NCBI RefSeq assembly: GCF_003583925.1
Contig: NZ_QYCN01000020.1
Location: forward strand, 33,665-77,652
Length of the DNA: 43,988 bases
Origin: Hymenobacter rubripertinctus
GTDB taxonomy: Bacteria > Bacteroidota > Bacteroidia > Cytophagales > Hymenobacteraceae
Reading direction: 5' to 3'
Of this stretch, positions 1 through 6,283 are shown piece after piece (positions within the stretch are counted from its first letter, which is position 1; every line of letters begins with the position of its first letter). Below the pieces are notes generated by a model. That model saw only the letters and a program-made list of their open reading frames with translations, was not told where the DNA came from and did no database searches. The translations under genes were made by a program, and so were the position numbers.

Positions 1-745
1 GGGTTTCGAGCAGCTCCTGCAACACCCGTTTCAGGTCGAGTTTCTGGCGCGCCACATCCGAGGAGAGCATGCCGAAGCCCACGTTGAAGCGACCCGCGCC
101 CACCGGAAACACCCAGCAGTAGCCGGCCCGGTAGCGGCCCAGAAACAGAAAGTCGCTGGTGGTGGCGGGCACGTCGGCTACTTGCTCAAAATAGGCCCGC
201 ACGGCGGCGCAGTGGCGGGCGCGGTCGAGGGGGGCGGGGGCCAGGGCGCGGGCCACGGCCGAGTGCGCCCCGTCGCAGCCGATGAGCAGACGGGCCGTGA
301 GGCGGGTACCGTCGGCGAGCTGCACGGCCGCGCCGGCCGCATCGGCCGAAACGGTTTTGACGGGGCTGTTTTCGCGGATGTCGGTGGCGGTGTGGCGGCG
401 CACGAGCGTGAGCAGGGCGTCATCGAAATGCAGGCGCGGCGAGTTGAAAGCGGGGGCCTGCCAATGCACGCTCACGCCGGTGCCGGCCGGCGACACGAGG
501 CGGCTGGTGCGCATATCGGTGCGGTATCCGGCCGTGAGCGCGCGCAGCTCGGCGGCCCAGGCGGGGTTGAGGCGGGTGAGGGCCTTGAGGGCGGGGCTGG
601 GAATGGCGTCGCCGCACACCTTGTCGCGCGGGAATTGGGCCTTGTCGAGCAGGCCCACCCGCAGGCCGCTGCCGGCCAGCCCCAGGGCGCAGGCCGTGCC
701 CGCCGGCCCCGCGCCCACTATCAGCACATCGTAATTGTAGGGCAT
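1..745 (-). CDS. FAD-dependent oxidoreductase, geranylgeranyl-reductase family (C-terminus beyond window)
   Basis: The reading frame stays open from an ATG at 745 to the left edge, so the C-terminus is missing. The N-terminus carries the FAD-binding dinucleotide motif GAGPAG (residues 11-16) in a Rossmann strand-loop-helix. It is followed by an FPRDKVCGDAIP stretch, the K-x-C-G-D motif typical of geranylgeranyl reductase/halogenase-like flavoproteins. Further on are the second FAD motif GCDGAHS and a YCWVFPVG...FNVGFG segment, also a hallmark of this family. Members reduce double bonds of isoprenoid chains or oxidise other lipids at the membrane; the substrate cannot be told from sequence. 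It lies downstream of the DUF2461 gene on the same strand, separated by a palindrome. The family call is firm, the substrate unknown. Confidence 0.8.
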   Translation of the reverse strand, partial: MPYNYDVLIVGAGPAGTACALGLAGSGLRVGLLDKAQFPRDKVCGDAIPSPALKALTRLNPAWAAELRALTAGYRTDMRTSRLVSPAGTGVSVHWQAPAFNSPRLHFDDALLTLVRRHTATDIRENSPVKTVSADAAGAAVQLADGTRLTARLLIGCDGAHSAVARALAPAPLDRARHCAAVRAYFEQVADVPATTSDFLFLGRYRAGYCWVFPVGAGRFNVGFGMLSSDVARQKLDLKRVLQELLET

Positions 746-779
746 TTTCTGGGGTGAGGAGGGAATGGGGTGGAAAGGC

Positions 780-833
780 AAAGAACGGTCATGCTGAGCG
801 AAGCGGAGCGGAGTCGAAGCATGACCGTTCTTT
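780..833. terminator. 16-bp inverted repeat, GTCATGCTGAGCG-type intergenic palindrome
   Basis: The arms 780-795 and 818-833 are perfectly complementary and start with AAAGAACGGTCATGCT. They enclose a 22-nt purine-rich loop (GAGCGAAGCGGAGCG...). The element sits between the stop of the DUF2461 gene and the start of the flavoprotein gene, both on the minus strand. It can act as a terminator or mRNA-end hairpin. Its outer sequence AAGAACGGTCAT recurs in the palindrome at 6152-6264. Confidence 0.65.
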
Positions 834-863
834 CTTATCTCGCACCTCCCCTCCTCCCCACTG

Positions 864-1526
864 CTACCCTTCCACTGCCTCCCGCAAAAAGTCAGCGAAC
901 GGGCGCAGGGCGCGGAAGGCGGCGGGGACGTACTCGGCCAGGTTGAGCTGGCGGGCCGTGGCATCGGGCACACTGTGCGACACGACGAAGCTTTTGTGTT
1001 TGAGGTACCCGATGTCGGGGTGGTCGGCGGGGTAGCCGGCGGGCGGGCGCTTGAGCTGCTCGCCTTCGAGGCCCGGGAAAAACTGCCGGAACGCGGGGGC
1101 CTCCAGAATGCGGTGCAGGGCGGGGCCGTTGTAGTCGATTTCCTGGCGGATGCGGGCCAGCTGCTCCTTTTCGGGCTGGTAGATACCGCCGGCCAGCATC
1201 GTCTGGCCGTTGGGGCCGAGCTGGAAGTAGTAGCCGGGGCCGGCGCTCTGCTTGCCGCCCGCCGCGAAATAGGCGCTGAAGTGGGTTTTGTAGGGGTCTT
1301 TGCGCTTGGCAAACCGCACGTCGCGGTAGATGCGGAAGATGCACTTTTTGGGCTCCAGCGTAGCCAGGGCCGGCTCCTCGGCGGCCAGGGCGGCCAGTAT
1401 CTGCCCCACCAGCACCTCAAATTCGCGCCGGAGCTGGTCGTAGGTCGGCTTGCGGGCCTGGAACCACTCCCGCTCGTTGTGCTGGGCAAGGTCGGCGAGA
1501 AAGTTGAAAAGGGCAGACTGGTTCAT
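864..1526 (-). CDS. DUF2461 domain-containing protein
   Basis: This 220-residue protein matches the DUF2461/TIGR02453 family over its whole length. Recognisable stretches are the N-terminal FNFLADLAQHNEREWF, the central PKKCIFRIYRDVRFAKRKDP followed by YKTHFSAYFA, and GPGYYFQLGPNG with the GGIYQP loop. The family is widespread in Bacteroidota and its biochemical role is unknown. The ATG at 1526 gives the usual family N-terminus; the frame is open further upstream, but that part is unlike the family and includes the promoter box at 1533-1540. No signal peptide or membrane segment is visible, so it should be cytoplasmic. A hairpin (780-833) follows the stop. Confidence 0.85.
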   Translation of the reverse strand: MNQSALFNFLADLAQHNEREWFQARKPTYDQLRREFEVLVGQILAALAAEEPALATLEPKKCIFRIYRDVRFAKRKDPYKTHFSAYFAAGGKQSAGPGYYFQLGPNGQTMLAGGIYQPEKEQLARIRQEIDYNGPALHRILEAPAFRQFFPGLEGEQLKRPPAGYPADHPDIGYLKHKSFVVSHSVPDATARQLNLAEYVPAAFRALRPFADFLREAVEG

Positions 1527-1532
1527 AGACGG

Positions 1533-1540
1533 CAAAGGTA
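1533..1540 (-). promoter_or_regulatory. Putative -7 promoter box TACCTTTG before the DUF2461 gene
   Basis: TACCTTTG matches the Bacteroidota -7 consensus TAnnTTTG exactly. It ends only about six bases before the ATG, so the transcript would be nearly leaderless. No convincing TTG at -33 was seen. Confidence 0.4.
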
Positions 1541-1563
1541 GCGGCAGCAGTGGGTAGTTGTCA

Positions 1564-1637
1564 CTGCTGTTACGCAGCCGAAGAACGATGTAGGGTGCGG
1601 CGGCAGTCAACCCAAACCCAATGGTGCGTAACAGCAG
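1564..1637. repeat. 13-bp perfect inverted repeat with 48-nt spacer
   Basis: CTGCTGTTACGCA (1564-1576) is the exact reverse complement of 1625-1637. It lies next to the hairpin at 1649-1697, so the gap between DUF4174 and DUF2461 holds two side-by-side palindromes. The spacer contains GCCGAAGAACGATG, resembling the GAAGAATC core of other elements in the window. Confidence 0.6.
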
Positions 1638-1648
1638 GTTGTCAGTTA

Positions 1649-1697
1649 TCAGAAAGCACGTCATGCTTCGCTGCGCTCTGCATGACGTGCTTTCTGA
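1649..1697. terminator. 18-bp perfect hairpin downstream of the DUF4174 gene
   Basis: The arms 1649-1666 and 1680-1697 pair perfectly (TCAGAAAGCACGTCATGC and its complement) around a 13-nt loop. The hairpin starts nine bases beyond the stop of the DUF4174 gene on the minus strand. No long T-run follows. It is probably a terminator or a member of the window's palindrome class. Confidence 0.6.
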
Positions 1698-1705
1698 CAG
1701 CCGCT

Positions 1706-2146
1706 CTACCTGACCCGCTTCATTTCCTGGCGGCGCATAAACATGCCGTCGATGGTGGCAAAGAGGGCGGCGGGGGCAACCGGCGCGGTATCGCGCCGCT
1801 TCACGCCCCCGTCTTTACCAAGGAGCAGCACCCGGAACGCATCCGGCGAGCCGCCCAGCTGGCGCAGGTAGTTGCGGTCGGCGGCCGGCAGGCTGGCCCA
1901 GGGCAGCTCCCGCACCAGCAGGTCGCGCTCGGTGAGGCCGGCGCGGGCGGGTTGCAGCAATGCGCGCTGCTTGAGCAGCCGGGCATCGGTGGCCGTGGGC
2001 GCGCAGATAAGCAGCACCCGCTGCCGCCAACGGGCCGCTTTTACCCTGCTGGCCAGGGAGGCCGCAGGCGCGGTTTGGGCCTGAGCAGGGCCGGCGGGCA
2101 ACACTGGTAGAGTCAGCAGCAACAGAACAGCTATCCGGATCAGCAT
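1706..2146 (-). CDS. DUF4174 domain-containing exported protein
   Basis: This 146-residue protein starts with a clear signal peptide (MLIRIAVLLLLTLPVLP...AQAQ, cleavage near residue 24). The mature part fits DUF4174: RWRQRVLLICAPT at the start, LTERDLLVRELPW in the middle, then FRVLLLGKDGGVKRR and the terminal IDGMFMRRQEM. The family resembles a small thioredoxin-like fold without obvious redox cysteines, and its function is unknown. It should act in the periplasm or cell envelope. The ATG at 2146 is the natural start because the signal peptide begins there. It lies 82 bases downstream of the alpha/beta hydrolase and may share its transcript. Confidence 0.8.
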   Translation of the reverse strand: MLIRIAVLLLLTLPVLPAGPAQAQTAPAASLASRVKAARWRQRVLLICAPTATDARLLKQRALLQPARAGLTERDLLVRELPWASLPAADRNYLRQLGGSPDAFRVLLLGKDGGVKRRDTAPVAPAALFATIDGMFMRRQEMKRVR

Positions 2147-2228
2147 GTGCCCTTAACGCCGGCGGGGCCGGAGTGGTGCCCGGCTTGTTCGGCGGGCGCA
2201 AGGGGGGGCGTCCTGGCTTCGGCTTTCT

Positions 2229-3203
2229 TTATTGGGGCGAAGCAGTTGCTTGCCCAACCTGGTCGGCCAGCCACCGAAACAGTGCGGCGTAGGCAGCGGC
2301 CCGTACTTCGGGCACAGACAGAAAAACGTCGTGGATGGCCTCGGGAACGGCTTGCAGCGTAACGTGCGGCCCCAGGCGCGGGGCGAGGCGGCGGATGTCG
2401 GCCACGTTGAGCACGATGTCGGCGCGGCGGAACGCTTCCCGCCACTGCCGGCCGCCGGTGCTCCGTTCGGCGTGCAGCACCAGCACCGGCAGCGGCAGTG
2501 CCAACCCCTGCCCCACCTGCCGCTGCCCCCGCCGGATGGCTCCCAGCCAACCCGCATTCACCCCAAACACCTGGTTGGGCTTCCAGGCTAAGTCGTACTC
2601 CCACTCGCCCCGGTAGGCCTGGTGCAGGCTCTGGCCGTAGGTATCGGGCAGGCCGGCGGGCAGGGGCAGGTTGGGCAGCACCCGGCCCAGGCCGCCGGCC
2701 AGGGGTGCGGCCACCTTGCGCCGCAGCCAGGGCTGGTTGAGGGCCAGAAACGGACTATTGAGCACCAGCGCCGCGAGGCCGGCCGGGTGGCGCGCCGCGT
2801 ACAGGGCCGTAATCAGCCCGCCGGTAGAGTGGCCGCTGAGCACGGGGCGGGTGTGGCCGGCGGCCCGGATCTGGTGCAGGGCCGCATCGAGGTCGGGGAA
2901 GTATTCGGCCAGGTCGCGCACGTTGTTGGGGCGCTGGTGGGGCAGCAGAGCCCGGCCGTACTTGCGCAGGTCGAGGGCGAAGAAGTGGTAGCCGTGGGCG
3001 GCGTACTGCTCGGCCATTTCGCGCTGGAAGAAGTAGTCGTTGAAGCCGTGCACGTAGAGCACGGCCCCGGCGGCGGGCGCGGTGGGCGGGGGCAGGTAGC
3101 GCACCAGCACGGCCTGCACGGGGCCTTCGTAGTCGGGGGGTTGGGGCAGCACCAGCGGTTGAAAGGCCGGGCCAAGGGGGTCGGGAGAAGCAGCTTCCTT
3201 CAT
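2229..3203 (-). CDS. Alpha/beta hydrolase (serine aminopeptidase S33 / Hydrolase_4 type)
   Basis: About 324 residues with an alpha/beta-hydrolase layout. YVHGFNDYFF is the HG oxyanion-hole region, LDLRKYGRAL is the next strand, and LSGHSTGGLITALYAARHP carries the nucleophile serine in G-H-S-T-G. Likely acid and histidine are in NVADIRRLAPRLG and AIHDVFLS. The order fits monoacylglycerol-lipase or lysophospholipase-like Hydrolase_4 enzymes; the substrate is unknown. No signal peptide is seen. I chose the ATG at 3203 (MKEAASPDPLG); a TTG at 3239 would add 12 residues. The gene diverges from the L,D-transpeptidase gene across a short region containing the CCTT array. Confidence 0.8.
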   Translation of the reverse strand: MKEAASPDPLGPAFQPLVLPQPPDYEGPVQAVLVRYLPPPTAPAAGAVLYVHGFNDYFFQREMAEQYAAHGYHFFALDLRKYGRALLPHQRPNNVRDLAEYFPDLDAALHQIRAAGHTRPVLSGHSTGGLITALYAARHPAGLAALVLNSPFLALNQPWLRRKVAAPLAGGLGRVLPNLPLPAGLPDTYGQSLHQAYRGEWEYDLAWKPNQVFGVNAGWLGAIRRGQRQVGQGLALPLPVLVLHAERSTGGRQWREAFRRADIVLNVADIRRLAPRLGPHVTLQAVPEAIHDVFLSVPEVRAAAYAALFRWLADQVGQATASPQ

Positions 3204-3316
3204 AAGAGCGAGTCTACGCAGAAATAGCGAATCCAACAATTTGGCCCTCGCGCTATATACTACCGCACCGGTTGGCGTCGTTAGGGCTGCGCGGACCGAC
3301 CTAACCGGCCACGCCT

Positions 3317-3356
3317 CCTTCCTTCCTTCCTTCCTTCCTTCCTTCCTTCCTTCCTT
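3317..3356 (+). repeat. Tetranucleotide microsatellite (CCTT)10 abutting a start codon
   Basis: Ten perfect CCTT units end two bases before the ATG at 3359. The array fills the whole place where a ribosome-binding site would lie, and CCTT is itself complementary to purine-rich Shine-Dalgarno sequences. Perfect tetranucleotide arrays of this length tend to change copy number by slippage. Confidence 0.95.
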
Positions 3357-3358
3357 CG

Positions 3359-4117
3359 ATGCGCATTCTCCTGTTTCTGGCCCTGGCCCTGGCGGCGGCC
3401 CTGGTGGCCCGCTCGGCCACCCAGCAGCCCGAACCCGACCCGGCCTTCCGCGCCGGGCAGCTCCGCTACCCCCGGGTACGCGACGCTTATGCCCGGTATC
3501 AGGCGCCGGTGCAGGTGCTGCTGCGCCGCAACGGGCTGATGCCCGAGCGGCTGGAGCTGTTCGTGCGGGCCTTTAAGCTGGGGCGACGGGTGGAAGTGTG
3601 GGGGCGCAACCAGGGCACGGGGCCGTTTGTGCTGCTGCGCACCTTGCCGCTGGCCGGCACCTCGGGCACGCTCGGACCCAAGCGCCAGGCCGGCGACGGC
3701 CAGATTCCGGAGGGCTTCTACGCCGTCAACCGCTTCAACGCTCACAGCGAGTACCTGCTTTCCCTGGGCCTCGACTACCCCAACGCCGCCGACCAGCTGC
3801 GCACCGCCCCCGGCCTCGACCCCGGCGACAATATTTTCGTGCATGGCTCGACCGAAACCATCGGCTGCCTGCCCATCACCGACGCGGGCATCCGGGAGCT
3901 GTACGTGCTGGCCGTGGAGGCCCGCGCCGCCGGGCAGCTCAGCATTCCGGTGCACATTTTTCCGTTCGAGTTGACGCCCGACCAGCTGACCCGGCGCCTG
4001 CAAAGCCCCCACCTGGCGTTCTGGCGGGAGCTGGCCCCGGGCTACCAGTACTTCGAAACCCACCACGAGCTGCCCACCGTGACGGTGGCGGCCACCGGCA
4101 CCTACGTGGTGCGCTGA
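3359..4117 (+). CDS. L,D-transpeptidase (YkuD) domain protein, YafK/DpaA-like
   Basis: This 252-residue protein has an N-terminal hydrophobic signal or anchor segment (MRILLFLALALAAALVA). Its YkuD domain is of the YafK type: GRNQGTGPFVLL, an IPEGFYAVNRFN segment, then IFVHGSTETIGCLPIT. His162 and Cys170 are the expected catalytic pair (H-G-x7-C). YafK-type enzymes cleave or form bonds of the peptidoglycan stem peptide; E. coli YafK (DpaA) releases Braun lipoprotein, and the reaction here is not known. The ATG at 3359 gives the signal sequence directly. An upstream TTG frame (3241) is one base out of phase and would join this gene if one CCTT unit were lost. The NUDIX gene follows 33 bases later and is probably co-transcribed. 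Confidence 0.85.
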   Translation: MRILLFLALALAAALVARSATQQPEPDPAFRAGQLRYPRVRDAYARYQAPVQVLLRRNGLMPERLELFVRAFKLGRRVEVWGRNQGTGPFVLLRTLPLAGTSGTLGPKRQAGDGQIPEGFYAVNRFNAHSEYLLSLGLDYPNAADQLRTAPGLDPGDNIFVHGSTETIGCLPITDAGIRELYVLAVEARAAGQLSIPVHIFPFELTPDQLTRRLQSPHLAFWRELAPGYQYFETHHELPTVTVAATGTYVVR

Positions 4118-4150
4118 ACCAGGCCGGCCCCGCCGGCGTACCTTGCAGCT

Positions 4151-4711
4151 ATGTCCCAGCTGCTGTCCATTCACGATTTTCCCCTGCCCCACACCCTGCG
4201 CGACTCGGCCGTACTCGTGCCCGTATTCCGCGACGCGGCCGGGGAAGTGCAGGTAGTCATGGTTCGCCGCACAGCCTTTGGCGTCCACGGCGGGCAGCTG
4301 GCCTTCCCCGGCGGCAAGCCCGAGCCAGCTGATGCCGATTTGCGCGCTACGGCCCTGCGCGAAGCGTTCGAGGAAGTACACCTGCCGCCCGCGCACGTGC
4401 AGGTGCTGGCCGCCCTGCCCACCGTGCCCGTGCCCAGCGGCTACCGCATCAGCCCGTTTCTGGGCCGGATTGAGCGGCCCGCCCGCTGGCAGTGGCAGGC
4501 CCGGGAGGTGGACGAGGTGCTGGAAATCCCGCTCCGCCACCTCGCCGATGAGCTGAACCACGTGGAAGAAACCTGGGAGCTATCCGGCTGGCCCGGCCCG
4601 CGCCGGGTACCCTTCTACCGCGTCGGGGCCGATTACCCGCTCTGGGGGGCCAGCTACCGCATCATCCAGCCCCTGATTCCGCGCCTGCTGGCCGGGGAGT
4701 GGCAGGTTTAG
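4151..4711 (+). CDS. NUDIX hydrolase, CoA pyrophosphatase (NudL/UPF0035) type
   Basis: In this 186-residue enzyme the NUDIX box runs from Gly54 to Leu78: GGKPE, then TALREAFEEVHL with the metal-binding R-E-A-x-E-E core. Just before it comes GGQLAFPGG, the UPF0035 signature seen in coenzyme A diphosphatases (NudL, PCD1). These hydrolyse CoA or oxidised CoA to phosphopantetheine and 3',5'-ADP. The protein lacks a signal peptide and should be cytosolic. It follows the L,D-transpeptidase gene closely. After the stop come eight bases and then the GTGAGTA heptamer array. Confidence 0.88.
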   Translation: MSQLLSIHDFPLPHTLRDSAVLVPVFRDAAGEVQVVMVRRTAFGVHGGQLAFPGGKPEPADADLRATALREAFEEVHLPPAHVQVLAALPTVPVPSGYRISPFLGRIERPARWQWQAREVDEVLEIPLRHLADELNHVEETWELSGWPGPRRVPFYRVGADYPLWGASYRIIQPLIPRLLAGEWQV

Positions 4712-4718
4712 GGGAGCA

Positions 4719-4753
4719 GTGAGTAGTGAGTAGTGAGTAGTGAGTAGTGAGTA
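4719..4753 (+). repeat. Five tandem GTGAGTA heptamers
   Basis: Five perfect copies of GTGAGTA begin eight bases after the stop codon of the NUDIX gene. The same heptamer occurs seven times at 19835-19883. In both places a GTCATTCYGAGC element follows in the same orientation. The gene-free stretch 4712-5023 consists of this array, the long palindrome at 4781-4935 and an 88-base leader. Confidence 0.95.
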
Positions 4754-4780
4754 TCGGTACGGAACCAAGTATAAACAGAA

Positions 4781-4935
4781 CGTCATTCTGAGCATGTGGC
4801 GCATCAAGCCAGTGTGCGGAGCCGTAGTCGAAGAATCTCGCGTGCTGACGTTGGGTGACGAATCAACAAAGCGGTAGAGATTCTTCGACTACGGCTCCGC
4901 ACACTGGCTTGATGCGCCACATGCTCAGAATGACG
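4781..4935. repeat. 59-bp perfect inverted repeat (intergenic palindrome)
   Basis: The arms 4781-4839 and 4877-4935 are perfect reverse complements, with a 37-base loop between them. The left arm starts CGTCATTCTGAGCATGTGG and ends GTCGAAGAATCTC; the loop begins GCGTGCTGACGTTG. The ends and loop start match the elements at 19892-19945 and 35585-35713, while the middle of the arm is unique to this copy. A transcript would fold into a very stable hairpin between the NUDIX gene and the next gene, both on the plus strand. Confidence 0.95.
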
Positions 4936-5023
4936 CTCCTCTTTGCCCTGCTCACCTCATCACCCCCTTACCCCAAACTGGCACGATATTGCCTTTCCAT
5001 CCAGCATGACTACTTTTTCCGCC

Positions 5024-6121
5024 ATGAAACGACTTCCTATTCTCGCCCTGCTGCTGGCGTTGCTGTTGCCCGGTGTGGTACTGGCCCAGCGGGAGCAGTC
5101 CGTGTGGCTGTTCGGGCAGCAGGCGGGGCTGAGCTTCCCGGCCGACGGGGGCACCCCGACTCCGCTGCTCACCAGCAAGATGACCACCTACGAGGGCTCG
5201 GCCGTGGCCACCAACCAGCAGGGCCAGCTGCTGTTCTACACCAACGGCGAGTTCATCTTCAACCGCCAGCACCAGGTGATGCCCAACGGCCGCAAGCTGA
5301 TGGGCTCCAACTCCAGCACCCAGAGCGCCCTGATTGTGCCCGACCCAGGCAGCGGCAACGTGTTCTACGTCTTCACGGTGGGAGCCCAGGGCGGCTCCAA
5401 CGGCCTGCGCTATTCCACCCTCGACATGACCCGCGACCAGGGCCTGGGCGACGTGGTGCGCATGAACGCCCTGCTCGTGTCGCCGGTGGCCGAGAAGCTG
5501 GCCGCCGTGCGCCACCAGAACGGCCGCGACGTGTGGGTGGTGGCCCACCGCTGGAATTCCAACGCCTTCGTGAGCTTCCTGGTAACGGCCGACGGGGTGC
5601 AGAGTAAGCCCGTGATGAGCAACGTGGGCAGCATGCACGCCGGTCCCGGCCGCAACGCCATCGGGGCCATGAAATTCTCGCCCGACGGCCGCCAGCTGGC
5701 CGTGGCCCTCTGGCGCGAGGCCAACAAGTACGAAGTGTTCGACTTCGACCGCAGCACTGGTAAAGTGGGCAACGTGAAGAGCTTCGCCCCCTACCCCGAA
5801 GCCTACGGCGTGGAGTTTTCGGCCGATGGCAGCAAGCTCTACGGCTCCAGCAACGGCGAAGGCGGCGGCGAGGCCCAGATCTACCAGTTCGACCTGAAAA
5901 CGGGCAAGGCGGTGGTTATCGGCAAATCGGCCAACCGTAAAGTGGGCTCCCTCCAGCGCGGCCCCGACGGCAACATCTACGTGGCCCGCGAAGACAACCA
6001 GTTCCTGGGCCTCATTCAGAACCCCAACTCCGAGGCCGCCAAGTACGTGGACGACGGCCTCAAGCTCGGCGGCCGCCGCAGCAAGCTCGGCCTGCCCAAC
6101 TTCATCACCGAACCGAAGTAA
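5024..6121 (+). CDS. Exported WD40-like beta-propeller protein
   Basis: About 365 residues starting at the ATG at 5024, which gives a clean signal peptide (MKRLPILALLLALLLPGVVLAQ). The mature N-terminus WLFGQQAGLSFPADG resembles the W-x-F-G-x-x-A-G-L-x-F opening of Bacteroidota surface proteins. The rest has propeller-like blades: MKFSPDGRQLAVALW, YGVEFSADGSKLYGSSN, GPDGNIYVARE. No type IX secretion C-terminal domain is visible, so it may stay in the periplasm. Such propellers bind partners or sugars; the function is unknown. An ATG at 5006 is an alternative start. An AAGT tetramer array begins in the last codons. Confidence 0.75.
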   Translation: MKRLPILALLLALLLPGVVLAQREQSVWLFGQQAGLSFPADGGTPTPLLTSKMTTYEGSAVATNQQGQLLFYTNGEFIFNRQHQVMPNGRKLMGSNSSTQSALIVPDPGSGNVFYVFTVGAQGGSNGLRYSTLDMTRDQGLGDVVRMNALLVSPVAEKLAAVRHQNGRDVWVVAHRWNSNAFVSFLVTADGVQSKPVMSNVGSMHAGPGRNAIGAMKFSPDGRQLAVALWREANKYEVFDFDRSTGKVGNVKSFAPYPEAYGVEFSADGSKLYGSSNGEGGGEAQIYQFDLKTGKAVVIGKSANRKVGSLQRGPDGNIYVAREDNQFLGLIQNPNSEAAKYVDDGLKLGGRRSKLGLPNFITEPK

Positions 6122-6135
6122 GTAAGTAAGTAAGT
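6116..6135 (+). repeat. (AAGT)5 array starting inside the last codons
   Basis: Five AAGT units run through the stop codon of the propeller gene (TAA at 6119-6121). They are followed by GAAAGAGTGAGG and then the palindrome at 6152-6264. Confidence 0.9.
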
Positions 6136-6151
6136 GAAAGAGTGAGGCAGT

Positions 6152-6264
6152 AAAAGAACGGTCATCCTGAGCGAAGGATCCTGTTACGCATGAACGATTA
6201 TCGGTTCAACGACCCGTTCCCACGTGATAGGATCCTTCGCTCCGCTCAGGATGACCGTTCTTTT
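6152..6264. terminator. Long GTCATCCTGAGCG-type palindrome between convergent genes
   Basis: The left arm 6152-6180 and right arm 6231-6264 pair over 29 bases; the right arm has five extra bases (GGAGC within GAGCGGAGCGAAGG). The ends are A- and T-rich (AAAAGAACGG/CCGTTCTTTT), so either strand reads as a stem followed by T residues. It lies between the propeller gene (+) and the DUF5723 gene (-), as expected for a bidirectional terminator. Confidence 0.75.
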
Positions 6265-6283
6265 GTTACTTCCTCCCTCAACG

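Noticed and set aside
3281..4561. 426-codon minus-strand frame across the CCTT array, L,D-transpeptidase and NUDIX genes
   Set aside because: It runs opposite two genes with clear catalytic motifs and translates the CCTT array; not a plausible gene.
4719..4935. Possible CRISPR array
   Set aside because: The units are seven bases long, contiguous and without spacers; there are no cas genes.
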